DNA of 64,000 bases from Pseudomonas sp. Leaf58 (GCF_003627215.1 NZ_CP032677.1:1741501-1805500); one strand, 5' to 3'; shown: positions 1 to 9,181, counted from the first letter of the stretch. Notes: generated by a model not told the origin, from the sequence alone. Numbers and translations are program-made.

Positions 1-606
1 GCCACGGCGATGGATGCCTACCTGCTAGACGAGAAGCACAAGCTGCACATCTGCGGTAACAACCCGGATTGCGTTGGCTACGAGATCGAGCAAGGCAGCT
101 ACCGCATCAAGGGTTACGAAGGGCCGAGCCTGGAGTGCGACAAGTGCGGTAGCGAGATGCAGTTGAAGACTGGCCGTTTCGGTAAGTTCTTCGGTTGTAC
201 CAACCCGGCGTGCAAAAACACCCGCAAGCTGCTCAAGAGCGGCGAGGCGGCGCCACCGAAGATGGACAAGGTGGACATGCCGGAGCTCAAGTGCGAGAAG
301 GTCGACGACACCTATGTGTTGCGTGACGGCGCTTCGGGGTTGTTCCTGGCCGCCAGCCAGTTCCCCAAGAACCGCGAGACGCGTGCACCGCTGGTGCTGG
401 AAATTGTGCCGCACAAGCACGAAATCGATCCGAAGTACCACTTCTTGTGCGAAGCGCCGCAAAAAGACCCGGACGGCCGCCCTGCGGTTATCCGCTATAG
501 CCGCAAGACCAAGGAGCAGTACGTGCAGTCCGAAGTCGATGGCAAGCCGACCGGCTGGAAGGCGTTTTACGACGGTGGTGCGTGGAAGGTTGAAGACAAG
601 CGCTGA
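1..606 (+). CDS. topA: DNA topoisomerase I, C-terminal part (cut by window edge)
   Basis: This is the last 201 residues of type IA topoisomerase I, which relaxes negative supercoils. The frame is open from base 1, so the gene starts upstream of the window. The visible part begins in the remnant of one C4 zinc ribbon (HICGNNPDC) and continues into a complete one (CDKCGSEM with GCTNPACK). A basic C-terminal domain of the kind found in gamma-proteobacterial TopA follows. The catalytic tyrosine domain is outside the window. Its position just before the small DUF6586 gene and sulA-lexA matches Pseudomonas gene order. Confidence 0.93.
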   Translation, partial: ATAMDAYLLDEKHKLHICGNNPDCVGYEIEQGSYRIKGYEGPSLECDKCGSEMQLKTGRFGKFFGCTNPACKNTRKLLKSGEAAPPKMDKVDMPELKCEKVDDTYVLRDGASGLFLAASQFPKNRETRAPLVLEIVPHKHEIDPKYHFLCEAPQKDPDGRPAVIRYSRKTKEQYVQSEVDGKPTGWKAFYDGGAWKVEDKR

Positions 607-620
607 TCGGGCAGTGCTTG

Positions 621-645
621 ATTGGGGCCGCTAAGCGGCCTCAAT
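621..645 (+). terminator. Hairpin after topA
   Basis: The inverted repeat ATTGGGGCCGCT / AGCGGCCTCAAT has one mismatch and a very short loop, 15 bases after the topA stop. It is followed by a mixed A/T stretch rather than a clean T run, so termination may be weak. Confidence 0.5.
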
Positions 646-694
646 CATTTATGATGCAGTTATTCGCCTTGCAGCCTCATGGGAGGGCACAGAA

Positions 695-1210
695 ATGGCC
701 CAGGAACTCTACACCCGCACCAACCAGAAACTGTTCTTTGCCGGCCTCGCCCTGGAGTCCATGGCCAAGGCCGAGCAAAGCCAGGCCATGAACGCCCAAG
801 GGTTGGTCCAGGCCGAGCGCGAGTCGGCGCTGTTCCACCTGTACGGCGCGCTGCTGGGGCTGTGCCACGAAATTGGTGGCTTCTACCGCTTGCCTGTAGT
901 TGCGACCGTCGAGCAGGCACTGGCCGACGAGGCCCTGAACGGCATTGCTATCCCGGAAGTGGCCGAACTGCTGGAGCTGGCGCGCCAGCGCGAAACTTGG
1001 CTGGCGCAAATGCTCAGCGCTTATGCCGATTTGTTCCGACCACCGGTCGCGAAGAAACCGGCGAAAACCGACGTTACTCAGCCGCTTATCCAGGCCGTCA
1101 ATCTCGATGAGCCCGAGCACCCGGCGTTGTCGCGCGCGGAACTGGAAAGCTGGCGCAGTAGCTTGAAGGGCCTGGTGAGGCGTTTTCGTGACGCGTTGAG
1201 TGAGTGCTGA
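695..1210 (+). CDS. DUF6586-type conserved hypothetical protein
   Basis: A 171-residue soluble protein with no signal peptide or membrane segment. It is rich in helix formers, and the first 115 residues look like a helical bundle. The start at 695 follows a purine-rich GGGAGGG about 10 bases upstream. Homologues sit between topA and sulA across Pseudomonas (the PA3010 position in P. aeruginosa, from memory). I know of no assigned function. The DUF6586 label comes from context and general resemblance, not from a search. Confidence 0.75.
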   Translation: MAQELYTRTNQKLFFAGLALESMAKAEQSQAMNAQGLVQAERESALFHLYGALLGLCHEIGGFYRLPVVATVEQALADEALNGIAIPEVAELLELARQRETWLAQMLSAYADLFRPPVAKKPAKTDVTQPLIQAVNLDEPEHPALSRAELESWRSSLKGLVRRFRDALSEC

Positions 1211-1260
1211 TAGCCGCTACGGCTGGTACAATAACGGCCTTTCGCGGAGAACTGCCTTTT

Positions 1261-1494
1261 ATGTCTACGTCTTTTCTGGAAATTGTCGAGTTGCCCGATG
1301 GCCGCATCGAACTGCGTCGCGCTGAGGATGAGGGCTCTCTGGTGACCCTGGATTTCTCGGAAGACGCCAAGGTGTTCCTGCAGGGCCAGCATGTAGAAGT
1401 GGCCAAGGCCATGCTTAGTGTGGGCGTGCAGATGGCCGGTCGCCTGATGGACGGCGAGCTTGAGCGTGATGAAGGGCCGCGCGTACTGCACTGA
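1261..1494 (+). CDS. Small conserved hypothetical protein
   Basis: A 77-residue acidic protein beginning MSTSFLEIVELPDGRIELR. I chose ATG 1261 over the in-frame ATG 1204 because homologous Pseudomonas proteins at this locus begin with this segment, and because 1204 lies inside the tail of the preceding gene. GCGGAGAA about 12 bases upstream can serve as ribosome site. The locus matches PA3009 in P. aeruginosa. No motif suggests a function. It reads toward sulA and shares a hairpin with it. Confidence 0.72.
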   Translation: MSTSFLEIVELPDGRIELRRAEDEGSLVTLDFSEDAKVFLQGQHVEVAKAMLSVGVQMAGRLMDGELERDEGPRVLH

Positions 1495-1532
1495 TCGTGC
1501 AGCGATGCGTCAGCTTTTTTGAAGATACAGGC

Positions 1533-1570
1533 AAAGCCTGAACATCAGCCGAGGCGGATGTTCAGGCTTT
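1533..1570. terminator. Strong hairpin shared by convergent genes
   Basis: A perfect 14-bp stem (AAAGCCTGAACATC with its complement) around a 10-base loop. It contains the sulA stop codon at 1545-1547. It lies between the convergent 77-residue gene and sulA and probably ends transcription from both sides. Confidence 0.65.
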
Positions 1571-2021
1571 GTGCGTTTCCGGCACTGGCCGCGCGCAACA
1601 ATTGCTGGCGTGCAGTGGCGTTGACGCTACCCAGCCAGCTGACCACAGTGTGGCTGCGGCCCAGGCGCAAGGCTTCGCACGCCAGTTGCAGTGGGCTTTG
1701 ATTGCCGCGAGGTTGCAGCAGCAGGATGCGTTCACGGTTTAGCCCGGCATCGCGCAGCCAGGCCTGGGTCAGGCTCGAAGGCGGGGCGATCAGGGTTAGC
1801 CAACGGGCACCGTCATCTTCGCTCAGTTCGCGCAGAACGGGTGCCAGCAGGCTCTGGCAATGCTCGGGAGCCCCGCGCAGCGACAGCTCGCTGAACAGGT
1901 CGGGTTGGCTGCTCTTGCGTGCCAGTTCGCTGGCTTTGAGGCCAGGCAATACGGGCTGGGCGAGGAATGCTTCGAACAGTGACAACTGGGCTTGCTCGGG
2001 TGCGTGAATGAACTGCTGCAT
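1545..2021 (-). CDS. sulA: SOS cell-division inhibitor SulA
   Basis: A 158-residue SulA family protein, which in characterised bacteria binds FtsZ and blocks septation during the SOS response. The segment LAPVLRELSEDDGARWLTLIAPPSSLTQAWL and the following RERILLLQPR correspond to the RecA-like FtsZ-binding core of the family (quoted here in part as WLTLIAPPSSLTQ). It starts 13 bases after the lexA stop on the same strand, so it should be transcribed from the lexA promoter. This sulA-lexA order is the usual Pseudomonas arrangement, unlike E. coli where sulA is separate. Confidence 0.9.
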   Translation of the reverse strand: MQQFIHAPEQAQLSLFEAFLAQPVLPGLKASELARKSSQPDLFSELSLRGAPEHCQSLLAPVLRELSEDDGARWLTLIAPPSSLTQAWLRDAGLNRERILLLQPRGNQSPLQLACEALRLGRSHTVVSWLGSVNATARQQLLRAASAGNAQSLNIRLG

Positions 2022-2034
2022 GACGCCTCCTGGA

Positions 2035-2643
2035 TCAGCGGCGAATGACGCCGACGCTCAAGCCCTCGATCACCAGCTCCTGTGCTTCCAGGTCGACTTC
2101 GATGGGGGCGAATTCGGGGTTTTCGGCAAGCAGCCAGACCTTGGTGCCTTCACGTTTGAAGCGTTTGACGGTAACTTCGTCGCCGATACGGGCTACGACG
2201 ATCTGGCCGTTGCGCGCCTCGCGGCAAGTGTGGACCGCCAGCAGGTCGCCGTCGAAAATACCGACGTCCTTCATGCTCATGCCGTGTACCCGTAGCAGGT
2301 AGTCGGCCTGGGGATGGAAGAAATCGGGCTTGATATTGCAGGATTGCTCGATGTGCTGTTCGGCAAGGATCGGCGCACCCGCGGCAACCCGGCCGATGAT
2401 CGGCAGGCCGCTTTCTTCGGCCTTGGCTTCCAGGCCCGGGATGCGAATACCGCGGGAGGCGCCCGGGGTCATTTCGATCGCCCCTTTGCGCGCCAGGGCC
2501 TTGAGGTGTTCTTCGGCGGCGTTGGGCGACTTGAAGCCCAGCTCCTGAGCGATCTCGGCGCGCGTCGGCGGGAAGCCGTTGTCTTCCAGGCAACGCTTGA
2601 TGAACGCGAGAATTTCGGCTTGGCGTGGCGTCAGTTTCAACAT
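2035..2643 (-). CDS. lexA: SOS repressor LexA
   Basis: A 202-residue LexA. The N-terminal winged helix begins [12 protein letters not shown]. The self-cleavage site is Ala-Gly in GRVAAGAPI near residue 91, the catalytic serine lies in HGMSMKD and the lysine in EVTVKRF. The reading frame runs further upstream, but ATG 2643 is the conserved LexA start and the upstream part carries the LexA boxes. RecA-stimulated cleavage would derepress this operon and sulA. It may also influence the prophage indirectly through activated RecA. Confidence 0.97.
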   Translation of the reverse strand: MLKLTPRQAEILAFIKRCLEDNGFPPTRAEIAQELGFKSPNAAEEHLKALARKGAIEMTPGASRGIRIPGLEAKAEESGLPIIGRVAAGAPILAEQHIEQSCNIKPDFFHPQADYLLRVHGMSMKDVGIFDGDLLAVHTCREARNGQIVVARIGDEVTVKRFKREGTKVWLLAENPEFAPIEVDLEAQELVIEGLSVGVIRR

Positions 2644-2653
2644 GGTGAGCGCT

Positions 2654-2688
2654 CTGTCTTTTTGTACAGTGACTGGAATTATATACAG
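2654..2688 (-). promoter_or_regulatory. Two LexA boxes upstream of lexA
   Basis: Two CTG-N10-CAG sites are present: 2654-2669 (CTGTCTTTTTGTACAG) and 2673-2688 (CTGGAATTATATACAG). They are separated by 3 bases and lie 11 bases upstream of the lexA start. Tandem sites fit tight autoregulation of lexA-sulA. Confidence 0.9.
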
Positions 2689-2790
2689 TACTGGATGCGC
2701 TGCAAGCCAAAAGGCGCAATAAACAGCAGGGATGGCGCTTGCAGCGGACCGCTTCGCGCTTTTAAATGGCGACCGACCAGTCACCGAGCC

Positions 2791-2834
2791 TTGACAGAAG
2801 CAGGGCTGAAACGTATGTTTCAAACACCTGTTTG
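2791..2834 (+). promoter_or_regulatory. psrA promoter with two PsrA-type operators
   Basis: A -35 TTGACA (2791-2796) and, 17 bases on, a -10-like TATGTT (2814-2819). The palindromes GAAACGTATGTTTC (2808-2821) and CAAACACCTGTTTG (2821-2834) fit the known PsrA consensus of G/C-AAAC-N2-4-GTTT-G/C. One covers the -10 and the other the start region, so PsrA should repress its own gene, as reported in Pseudomonas. Confidence 0.82.
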
Positions 2835-2858
2835 TCTGGCGGAGTAGTCGGAGTAGTC

Positions 2859-3566
2859 ATGGCCCAATCGGAAACCGTTGAACGCATTCTCGATGCTGCC
2901 GAGCAGCTGTTCGCGGAAAGGGGGTTCGCAGAAACCTCGTTGCGGCTGATTACCAGCAAGGCCGGGGTCAACCTGGCGGCGGTCAACTATCACTTCGGCT
3001 CCAAGAAGGCCCTGATTCAAGCGGTGTTCTCGCGCTTCCTTGGGCCGTTCTGTGCCAGCCTCGAACGTGAGCTGGAGCGGCGCCAGGCCAAGCCGGAGCA
3101 CAAGCCCAGCCTTGAAGAGCTGCTGGAAATGCTGGTGGATCAGGCCCTGGTCGTGCAACCGCGCAGCAACAACGACCTGTCGATTTTCATGCGCCTGTTG
3201 GGCTTGGCCTTCAGCCAGAGCCAAGGCCACCTGCGACGCTACCTGGAAGACATGTACGGCAAAGTGTTCCGCCGTTACATGCTGCTGGTCAACGAGGCCG
3301 CGCCGCGCATTCCGCCACTGGAACTGTTCTGGCGCGTGCACTTCATGCTCGGTGCCGCAGCCTTCAGCATGTCGGGCATCAAGGCCCTGCGGGCGATCGC
3401 CGAGACCGATTTTGGCATCAACACCTCGATCGAGCAGGTGATGCGCCTGATGGTGCCGTTCCTGGCTGCTGGCATGCGTGCCGACAGCGGCGTCACCGAC
3501 CAGGCCATGGCCACCGCGCAGCTGCGCCCGCGCAGCAAGGCCAGCGCCACCACCGCCAAGGCCTGA
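2859..3566 (+). CDS. psrA: TetR-family regulator PsrA
   Basis: A 235-residue TetR-family regulator. The N-terminal HTH spans roughly residues 5-55 (RILDAAEQLFAERGF, then GVNLAAVNYHFGSK). The remaining residues form the helical ligand domain. PsrA senses long-chain fatty acids and controls beta-oxidation and rpoS in Pseudomonas. ATG 2859 was chosen over the in-frame ATG at 2766 because the promoter and operators lie between them. The C-terminal tail is Ala/Ser/Lys rich. The position next to lexA matches the psrA locus of other pseudomonads. Confidence 0.92.
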   Translation: MAQSETVERILDAAEQLFAERGFAETSLRLITSKAGVNLAAVNYHFGSKKALIQAVFSRFLGPFCASLERELERRQAKPEHKPSLEELLEMLVDQALVVQPRSNNDLSIFMRLLGLAFSQSQGHLRRYLEDMYGKVFRRYMLLVNEAAPRIPPLELFWRVHFMLGAAAFSMSGIKALRAIAETDFGINTSIEQVMRLMVPFLAAGMRADSGVTDQAMATAQLRPRSKASATTAKA

Positions 3567-3606
3567 AGGCTGTGCGGGGCAGGGCGCTTCGGCTAAGCTA
3601 GCGCCC

Positions 3607-4131
3607 ATGCCTGACCTCGACTTCTTGCACATTTCACTCGCCGACCAATGCCTGTACGGCTTCGCCCGTGGCCAGCTGCGCGTGCGCTTGCCGGTGTCCA
3701 CGGCGCGCAACGGCGCCGGCGAGCGCAATGGCTCTGGCTGCACCCCGCGTGGCTTGCACCAAGTGCGGGCAAAGGTCGGTGCGGGCCTGCCGTTGAATGC
3801 GGTATTGGCCGGGCGGCGCTGGACCGGTGAAGTGTGGTCGCTGGCCTTGCACGCGCAACACCCCGGCCGTGATTGGGTCCTTACCCGCATTCTCTGGCTC
3901 AGTGGTTGCGAGTTAGGCGTCAACCGCCTGGGTGCGGTGGATACCTTTCGCCGTTATATCTACCTGCACGGCACCCCGGATACGGAACCCATGGGCGTGG
4001 CGCTGTCCCATGGCTGCATCCGCCTGCGCAATACCGACTTGCTAAGCCTGTTCGAGCGGGTGCCGGCCCATTGCCCGGTGCGTATCGAACAGGCCGCTTG
4101 CCCCCAGTGGGCTTCTCTCAGTGTTCAATGA
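3607..4131 (+). CDS. L,D-transpeptidase (YkuD family)
   Basis: A 174-residue YkuD-domain protein with the catalytic motif SHGCIRLRN near residues 138-146, where the Cys is the nucleophile. A supporting His lies in IYLHGT. Such enzymes form 3-3 peptidoglycan crosslinks or anchor lipoproteins. No signal peptide is apparent at the chosen start, so export is unclear. The longer in-frame start at 3478 lies inside psrA and is unlikely. It ends 10 bases before nagZ and is probably cotranscribed with it, placing two cell-wall genes together. Confidence 0.85.
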   Translation: MPDLDFLHISLADQCLYGFARGQLRVRLPVSTARNGAGERNGSGCTPRGLHQVRAKVGAGLPLNAVLAGRRWTGEVWSLALHAQHPGRDWVLTRILWLSGCELGVNRLGAVDTFRRYIYLHGTPDTEPMGVALSHGCIRLRNTDLLSLFERVPAHCPVRIEQAACPQWASLSVQ

Positions 4132-4141
4132 AGGATTACCC

Positions 4142-5152
4142 ATGACCGTCAGCCTGCAAGGCTCCCTGATGGTGGATATCGCCGGTAAATGGCTGACCGC
4201 CGAAGACCGTCACCTGCTGCGCCAGCCCGAAGTGGCTGGCTTGATCATCTTTGCCCGCAACATCGACAGCCCGCGCCAGGTGCGTGAGCTGTGCGCGACG
4301 ATTCGCGCCATTCGCCCCGAGCTGATCCTGGCGGTGGACCAGGAAGGCGGCCGTGTGCAACGCTTGCGCCAGGGTTTTGTGCGCCTGCCGGCCATGCGTG
4401 CGCTGGCCGATAATGACAACGCCGAGTACTTGGCCGAGCAGTGCGGCTGGCTGATGGCCACCGAGGTACTGGCGGTTGGCCTGGACCTCAGCTTTGCCCC
4501 GGTGCTCGACCTGGACCATCAGCGCAGCGCCGTGGTCGGCAGCCGCGCCTTCGAGGGCGACCCGCTGCGTGCCACGCAACTGGCCGCGGCATTCATCCGT
4601 GGCATGAATGCCGCGGGCATGGCGGCCTGTGGCAAGCACTTCCCAGGGCATGGCTGGGCCGAGGCCGACTCGCATGTGGCGATCCCCACCGATGAGCGCA
4701 GCCTCGAGCAGCTGCGCCAGGCCGACCTGGTGCCGTTCAGCCGTTTGAGTGGGCAGCTGGCGGCGGTGATGCCGGCACATGTCATCTATCCGCAGGTCGA
4801 TAACCAGCCGGCCGGTTTCTCGCGGCGTTGGCTGCAGGACATCCTGCGTGGCGAGCTGGGCTTTGACGGGGTGATTTTCAGTGATGACTTGTCGATGGCC
4901 GGTGCACATGTGGTTGGCGATGCGGCCAGCCGGATCGAGGCAGCGTTGAGTGCTGGCTGTGACATGGGCCTGGTGTGCAATGACCGGGCGGCGGCAGAGC
5001 TGGCGCTGAGTGCGGCGCAGCGGATGAAGGTCCAGCCGTCGCCGCGGATTGCGCGGATGCGCGGGCAGGGCTTTGCGCGGACCGATTATCGCCAGCAACC
5101 GCGGTGGCTGGAGGCGTTGGGGGCATTGAAAGAGGCGCAGCTGGTCGATTGA
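4142..5152 (+). CDS. nagZ: Beta-N-acetylhexosaminidase NagZ
   Basis: A 336-residue GH3 glucosaminidase of the cytosol that removes GlcNAc from muropeptides during cell-wall recycling. Its product feeds the AmpR-AmpC signal. The family signature KHFPGHG near residues 165-171 holds the His of the catalytic dyad, and FSDDLSM near residues 245-251 holds the nucleophilic Asp. ATG 4142 has an AAGGA ribosome site just upstream. The gene follows the L,D-transpeptidase by 10 bases. Confidence 0.95.
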   Translation: MTVSLQGSLMVDIAGKWLTAEDRHLLRQPEVAGLIIFARNIDSPRQVRELCATIRAIRPELILAVDQEGGRVQRLRQGFVRLPAMRALADNDNAEYLAEQCGWLMATEVLAVGLDLSFAPVLDLDHQRSAVVGSRAFEGDPLRATQLAAAFIRGMNAAGMAACGKHFPGHGWAEADSHVAIPTDERSLEQLRQADLVPFSRLSGQLAAVMPAHVIYPQVDNQPAGFSRRWLQDILRGELGFDGVIFSDDLSMAGAHVVGDAASRIEAALSAGCDMGLVCNDRAAAELALSAAQRMKVQPSPRIARMRGQGFARTDYRQQPRWLEALGALKEAQLVD

Positions 5153-5196
5153 CCGTTGGCCTCGTCGCCGGCACGCCAGCGCCTATGGGGTGAGGT

Positions 5197-5236
5197 CCCT
5201 GTAGGCGCGGGCTTGCCCGCGAAGAGGCCGGTACCG
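5197..5236. repeat. REP element (single copy)
   Basis: CCCTGTAGGCGCGGGCTTGC followed by CCGCGAAGAGGCCGGTA is a single P. putida-type REP with an internal GCGGGCTTGCCCGC palindrome. It lies between the convergent nagZ and helicase genes. Confidence 0.8.
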
Positions 5237-5253
5237 GTAGCAGAGATTCTGCT

Positions 5254-8200
5254 TCAACGCCCGCGCTTGCCCGGCAGCGGCGCAAACAATGCCTCGATCT
5301 CGTCGTCCCCCAGCCGCCACTGCCCAGCCTGCCCGCCATCCAACAGGCTGGCCGCCAGTGCTGCTTTCTCCTGCTGCAACAGCTGGATCTTCTCTTCCAC
5401 CGTGCCCCGGGTTATCAGCTTGAATACGAACACCGGTTTGTCCTGGCCAATGCGGTAGGCGCGGTCGGTGGCCTGGTTTTCGCTGGCGGGGTTCCACCAC
5501 GGGTCGAAGTGGATCACCGTGTCCGCCGCCGTCAGGTTCAACCCCACGCCTCCGGCCTTGAGGCTGATCAGGAACACTTCACTGTTACCCTGCTGAAACT
5601 GTTGCACTGGGGTGCGCCGGTCGCGGGTGTCGCCGGTCAGCAGGCTGTAGCGGATCTTGCGTTTCTCCAGTTCTTGCTCGATCAACGCCAGCATCGAGGT
5701 GAACTGCGAGAACAACAGCACCCGGCGCCCTTCGCTGAGCAATTCTTCGAGCATTTCCAGCAGCGCACCCAGCTTGCCCTTGTCCGCTTGATTACCCTTG
5801 GTCTCGACCCCTTTGACCAGCCGCAAGTCGCAGCACACCTGGCGCAGCTTGAGCAGGGCATCGAGGATGACGATTTGGCTGCGCGCGGCGCCATTGCGGG
5901 CGATTTCATCGCGGACCTTCTTGTCCATGGCCACCCGCACAGCCTCGTAGGTGTCCCGCTGGGCATCGCTGAGCTCGACCCAGTGCACCATCTCGGTCTT
6001 GGCCGGCAACTCGGTGGCCACCTGCTCCTTGGTGCGGCGCAGCAGGAACGGGTGGATGCGCGTGACCAGATGGGCCAGCCGTTCACTATCGCCGTGGCGC
6101 TCGATCGGTGTGCGGTAGTCCTGGTTGAAGCGCTTCTGGTCGCCCAGCCAGCCAGGCATCAGGAAGTGGAAGATCGACCACAGCTCGCCCAGGTTGTTTT
6201 CCATCGGCGTGCCGGTCAGGCAGACCCGCTGGATGGCTTGCAGTTCGCAAACGGCGAGGGCCGCCTTGCTGGTGCTGCTCTTGATGTTCTGCGCCTCGTC
6301 CAGCACCAGCACATGCCAAGGTTGTGCCCGCAGGTGCTCGAGGTCGCGGGGTACCAGGGCATAGGTGGTCAACACCAGGTCGTATTCGTCCAGCTTGGCA
6401 AAATGTTTGCTGCGCCCGGGCCCGTGTAGCGCCAGTACCCGCAAGGCGGGGGCGAAGCGTTGTGCTTCGTCGAGCCAGTTCGGGATCAGGCTGGTCGGCA
6501 TCACGGCCAGGGCAGGCGTGGTCAGGCGCCCGGCTTGCTTTTCCAGCAGCAGGTGCGCCAAGGCTTGCAGGGTTTTGCCCAGGCCCATGTCGTCACCAAG
6601 GATGCCACCGGTGCCCATTTCACGCAGTGCTTGTAGCCAGTTCAGGCCTTGCTGCTGGTAGGGGCGCAGGTTGGCGTTCAGGCCCGTGGGCGGCTCGACC
6701 TGAAGGTCGCGCGCATCGCGCAGGCGTTTGCCTAGGTCACGAACATGGCTGCCGCCTTGCCAGTGCAGGGGCTGCTCATCGAGTGCGTTCAGGCGTGCGG
6801 CATCTGCGCGGTCCAAGCGCAGGGACGGGCCGGCAGCGTGTTCGTGCAGGTAAAGCTCACCGAGTGTGGCCATTACCGCCTTGACGCGACCATAGGGCAA
6901 GGCGACGCGCAACGGTGGGGCGTCTAGGCGGCCGCGATTGAGGTCGATCAGCAGGTGTTCATCGTCACTGCGCCGGGCCAGTTCGCTGCTGCGCAGCAGT
7001 TCCGGGTTGCTGCGCAGCAGTTGCAGCACGATCGGTAGCAGGCTGTGGCGCTGGCCGTCGACCACGATGCCCAGTTCCAGGTCGAACCATTCATGGCCGG
7101 GGGCTTCGTCGATGCTGGCGTACCAGTCGTCCACCTCCTGCAGGCTGAAGGCGAAGTCGCGGGGGATGTCGATGCTCCAACCGGCTTCGCGCAGGCGTGG
7201 CAAGCCTTCGCGGGCAAAGCGCAGCCAGGCTTCGTCGTCGGGCAGTTGGTACATTTCGCCGGCGCTGTCTGGCAGGGCCTTGCTCTGCCGGGTGGCTACC
7301 TTGAAGCCCAGGTCGCGCAGGGCCTTGCGTATGGCCTGCTCTGCCTGCGGCTGGCGGCGGATGCGCTGGCTGGTGCTGCCCGCCAGGCGGGTCAGCGGCT
7401 TGTCGTCGGTGCCAATGGCTCGCAGGCCGTCATAGTCGAACGCCAATGCGGCGCGATGTTGCATCTGCCGTTGCATGCGTCCCGTCTTGGGCGTGTAGGC
7501 GCTGAACTCGAGGCTGCCGAGGGTCAGGTGGGGGCGCGGCTGAATGTGATCGATCACTTCACTGCGCACATTTGTCGGGGTGGGGACCTTTCGGTTCAGG
7601 GCGTTCAGACGGTGGCTCAGTGGGATGATCAAGTGCTCTGGAACCGTCGGTGCGCTTGCAAGTTGGCTGGCGACGAAGGGGTCAAGGTCATGCTGCAGTT
7701 TGCCGGTAAGCCCTGTCTCGGTGTCGATGTAGTAGAGCGGGTCGAGCGGCAACGCCATATCGTGCACTTTCTCATCGTGCTGCCAGGCGCCGCGGTAGCT
7801 ACCGTTGTCGAGCCTCACCCAGCGAAACTCGGCGTGCAATGTGGGCCCTGGGGCCAGCTGCATTTGCTGATGACCCCACAGCAGGCGCCCGCTAGCCAGT
7901 GCGAACTCGTACAACTCTGCGCCTTTTTTACCCTCCAGCCTTGCGATGGGCAGGCTGTAATCCTTACCGAGGGCATCAAGCAGCCTGAGGATGCGCAGGT
8001 CTTCATCCGTTACATAGCGTGGTGTGTAATAGAGCAATTCAGGCAGCGAACTGGGGCGCCCCAGGTTCAACTTGCCATCAATTTGTCGGGTGCCCTTGAA
8101 CACGCTGAGCATGCAGCGGCCGTGCTCGTTGCTGAGCAAATAGTAAAGCGAGGGGCCTTTGCGCTTAGCGGGTTCTGCCAATTGCTCAGTGACTTCCAGC

Positions 8201-8598
8201 GCCTCGACCCAGTGTGCGAGCTCGGGGGGCAGGTCCAAAGATTGCGGGGCGGCTTCCGCATTTGAATGCGAGCTGCCATGAGTGCCGTTGCCGCAATCCG
8301 GGCCTTGCTCCAACACATAAAGTGCGGCAGCGCAGTGCTTGCAGTCTTCACCCACCGGGCAGGAACAAGTGCCCTCGCACTGCAGGCCATCTTCACTCAT
8401 GTCCAGGGTAATGCGTTGGTAATAGGTGCGGCCTCCCGAGCCTGTGCATTGAGCGCGGATCGTCATGTCCAGGATCGATACGATTTCGCTTCTGCCTTCA
8501 TCGGCATAGCCCTGGCCGCGCTGCAGCGTCTTGCGATCAAACGCTATGGTCCAGTCGTTGTGCTCCCGCACAAGAAACTGCGCATCGCTTTCGCTCAC
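5254..8598 (-). CDS. SNF2-family helicase with SWIM zinc finger
   Basis: A 1114-residue DEAD/SNF2 ATPase. An N-terminal SWIM finger has Cys78, Cys80, Cys86 and His88 (CSCPVGEDCKH), followed by about 500 residues typical of bacterial SNF2 proteins. The Walker A motif DDMGLGKT is near residues 666-673, the DEAQ box (VLDEAQNIKS) is near 766, and the C-terminal helicase lobe includes LFSQFTSM and the Q/R motif DRAYRIGQ. Such proteins are ATP-driven DNA or RNA-polymerase remodellers. The substrate here is unknown. It is adjacent to csiV-like and mfd genes on the same strand. Confidence 0.88.
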   Translation of the reverse strand: MSESDAQFLVREHNDWTIAFDRKTLQRGQGYADEGRSEIVSILDMTIRAQCTGSGGRTYYQRITLDMSEDGLQCEGTCSCPVGEDCKHCAAALYVLEQGPDCGNGTHGSSHSNAEAAPQSLDLPPELAHWVEALEVTEQLAEPAKRKGPSLYYLLSNEHGRCMLSVFKGTRQIDGKLNLGRPSSLPELLYYTPRYVTDEDLRILRLLDALGKDYSLPIARLEGKKGAELYEFALASGRLLWGHQQMQLAPGPTLHAEFRWVRLDNGSYRGAWQHDEKVHDMALPLDPLYYIDTETGLTGKLQHDLDPFVASQLASAPTVPEHLIIPLSHRLNALNRKVPTPTNVRSEVIDHIQPRPHLTLGSLEFSAYTPKTGRMQRQMQHRAALAFDYDGLRAIGTDDKPLTRLAGSTSQRIRRQPQAEQAIRKALRDLGFKVATRQSKALPDSAGEMYQLPDDEAWLRFAREGLPRLREAGWSIDIPRDFAFSLQEVDDWYASIDEAPGHEWFDLELGIVVDGQRHSLLPIVLQLLRSNPELLRSSELARRSDDEHLLIDLNRGRLDAPPLRVALPYGRVKAVMATLGELYLHEHAAGPSLRLDRADAARLNALDEQPLHWQGGSHVRDLGKRLRDARDLQVEPPTGLNANLRPYQQQGLNWLQALREMGTGGILGDDMGLGKTLQALAHLLLEKQAGRLTTPALAVMPTSLIPNWLDEAQRFAPALRVLALHGPGRSKHFAKLDEYDLVLTTYALVPRDLEHLRAQPWHVLVLDEAQNIKSSTSKAALAVCELQAIQRVCLTGTPMENNLGELWSIFHFLMPGWLGDQKRFNQDYRTPIERHGDSERLAHLVTRIHPFLLRRTKEQVATELPAKTEMVHWVELSDAQRDTYEAVRVAMDKKVRDEIARNGAARSQIVILDALLKLRQVCCDLRLVKGVETKGNQADKGKLGALLEMLEELLSEGRRVLLFSQFTSMLALIEQELEKRKIRYSLLTGDTRDRRTPVQQFQQGNSEVFLISLKAGGVGLNLTAADTVIHFDPWWNPASENQATDRAYRIGQDKPVFVFKLITRGTVEEKIQLLQQEKAALAASLLDGGQAGQWRLGDDEIEALFAPLPGKRGR

Positions 8599-8599
8599 A

Positions 8600-9172
8600 T
8601 CACTGCTCCATCATCTCCGGGTCCATCACCGGCATTTTGGGTGTGCCCGGCGGCGTCACTTTCAGCAGCACCGCCAGGTGGCCGCCGTCGAGGAAGGTCA
8701 GCTGGCCGCCCTTGACGTTACTGTTGCTTTGCTTGAACTGCTCGCTTTGCAGCACGCTGCCGTTGCCGTCCAGCTGGTTGACCCAGAAGTTGGCCTCGAC
8801 TGCGATAAAGCGGCCTTCGGCGATGCTCAGGTTGCCTTCGATGGGAAAGTGGCCGAACTGCTCGGTGCCTTCGCCCAGGGCAATGCGGCTGGGTTCGCTG
8901 CCGACCTGCTGTTGCCAGGCTTTGTGCAGCAGTACGGTGTAGTCGGCAGTGGCTTGCAAGCGGGTGGCTTCATCTTCCAGCGCCAGGCGGCGCTCGGCGT
9001 CCTTTGCCAGGCGTGGGGCGCCGGCGCTCCAGTCTTCTGGGGCAAATGGGCTGGTGAAGGCGGGCACGCTGTTCTGCCGCACCAAAAGCATTTCTACCTG
9101 ATAGAGGCCTTCGGCGAAGGCGGCTGGGGCGAACAGCGCCAGCAGCAGGGTCAGGCAACGGATGGCACGCAT
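8600..9172 (-). CDS. CsiV-family periplasmic protein
   Basis: A 190-residue protein with a clear Sec signal peptide (hydrophobic residues 5-18, likely cleavage after AAFAEG). It resembles the CsiV/PF10972 family, which is named for a peptidoglycan-binding cell-shape integrity protein of Vibrio. The body has repeated FxVEANFWVNQLDG-type segments and a C-terminal Met-rich tail. It ends 1 base before the helicase start and begins 9 bases after mfd, so all three are likely one transcript. Assignment is by locus (the PA3003-like position) and general sequence. Confidence 0.7.
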   Translation of the reverse strand: MRAIRCLTLLLALFAPAAFAEGLYQVEMLLVRQNSVPAFTSPFAPEDWSAGAPRLAKDAERRLALEDEATRLQATADYTVLLHKAWQQQVGSEPSRIALGEGTEQFGHFPIEGNLSIAEGRFIAVEANFWVNQLDGNGSVLQSEQFKQSNSNVKGGQLTFLDGGHLAVLLKVTPPGTPKMPVMDPEMMEQ

Positions 9173-9181
9173 GGGGCTTCC

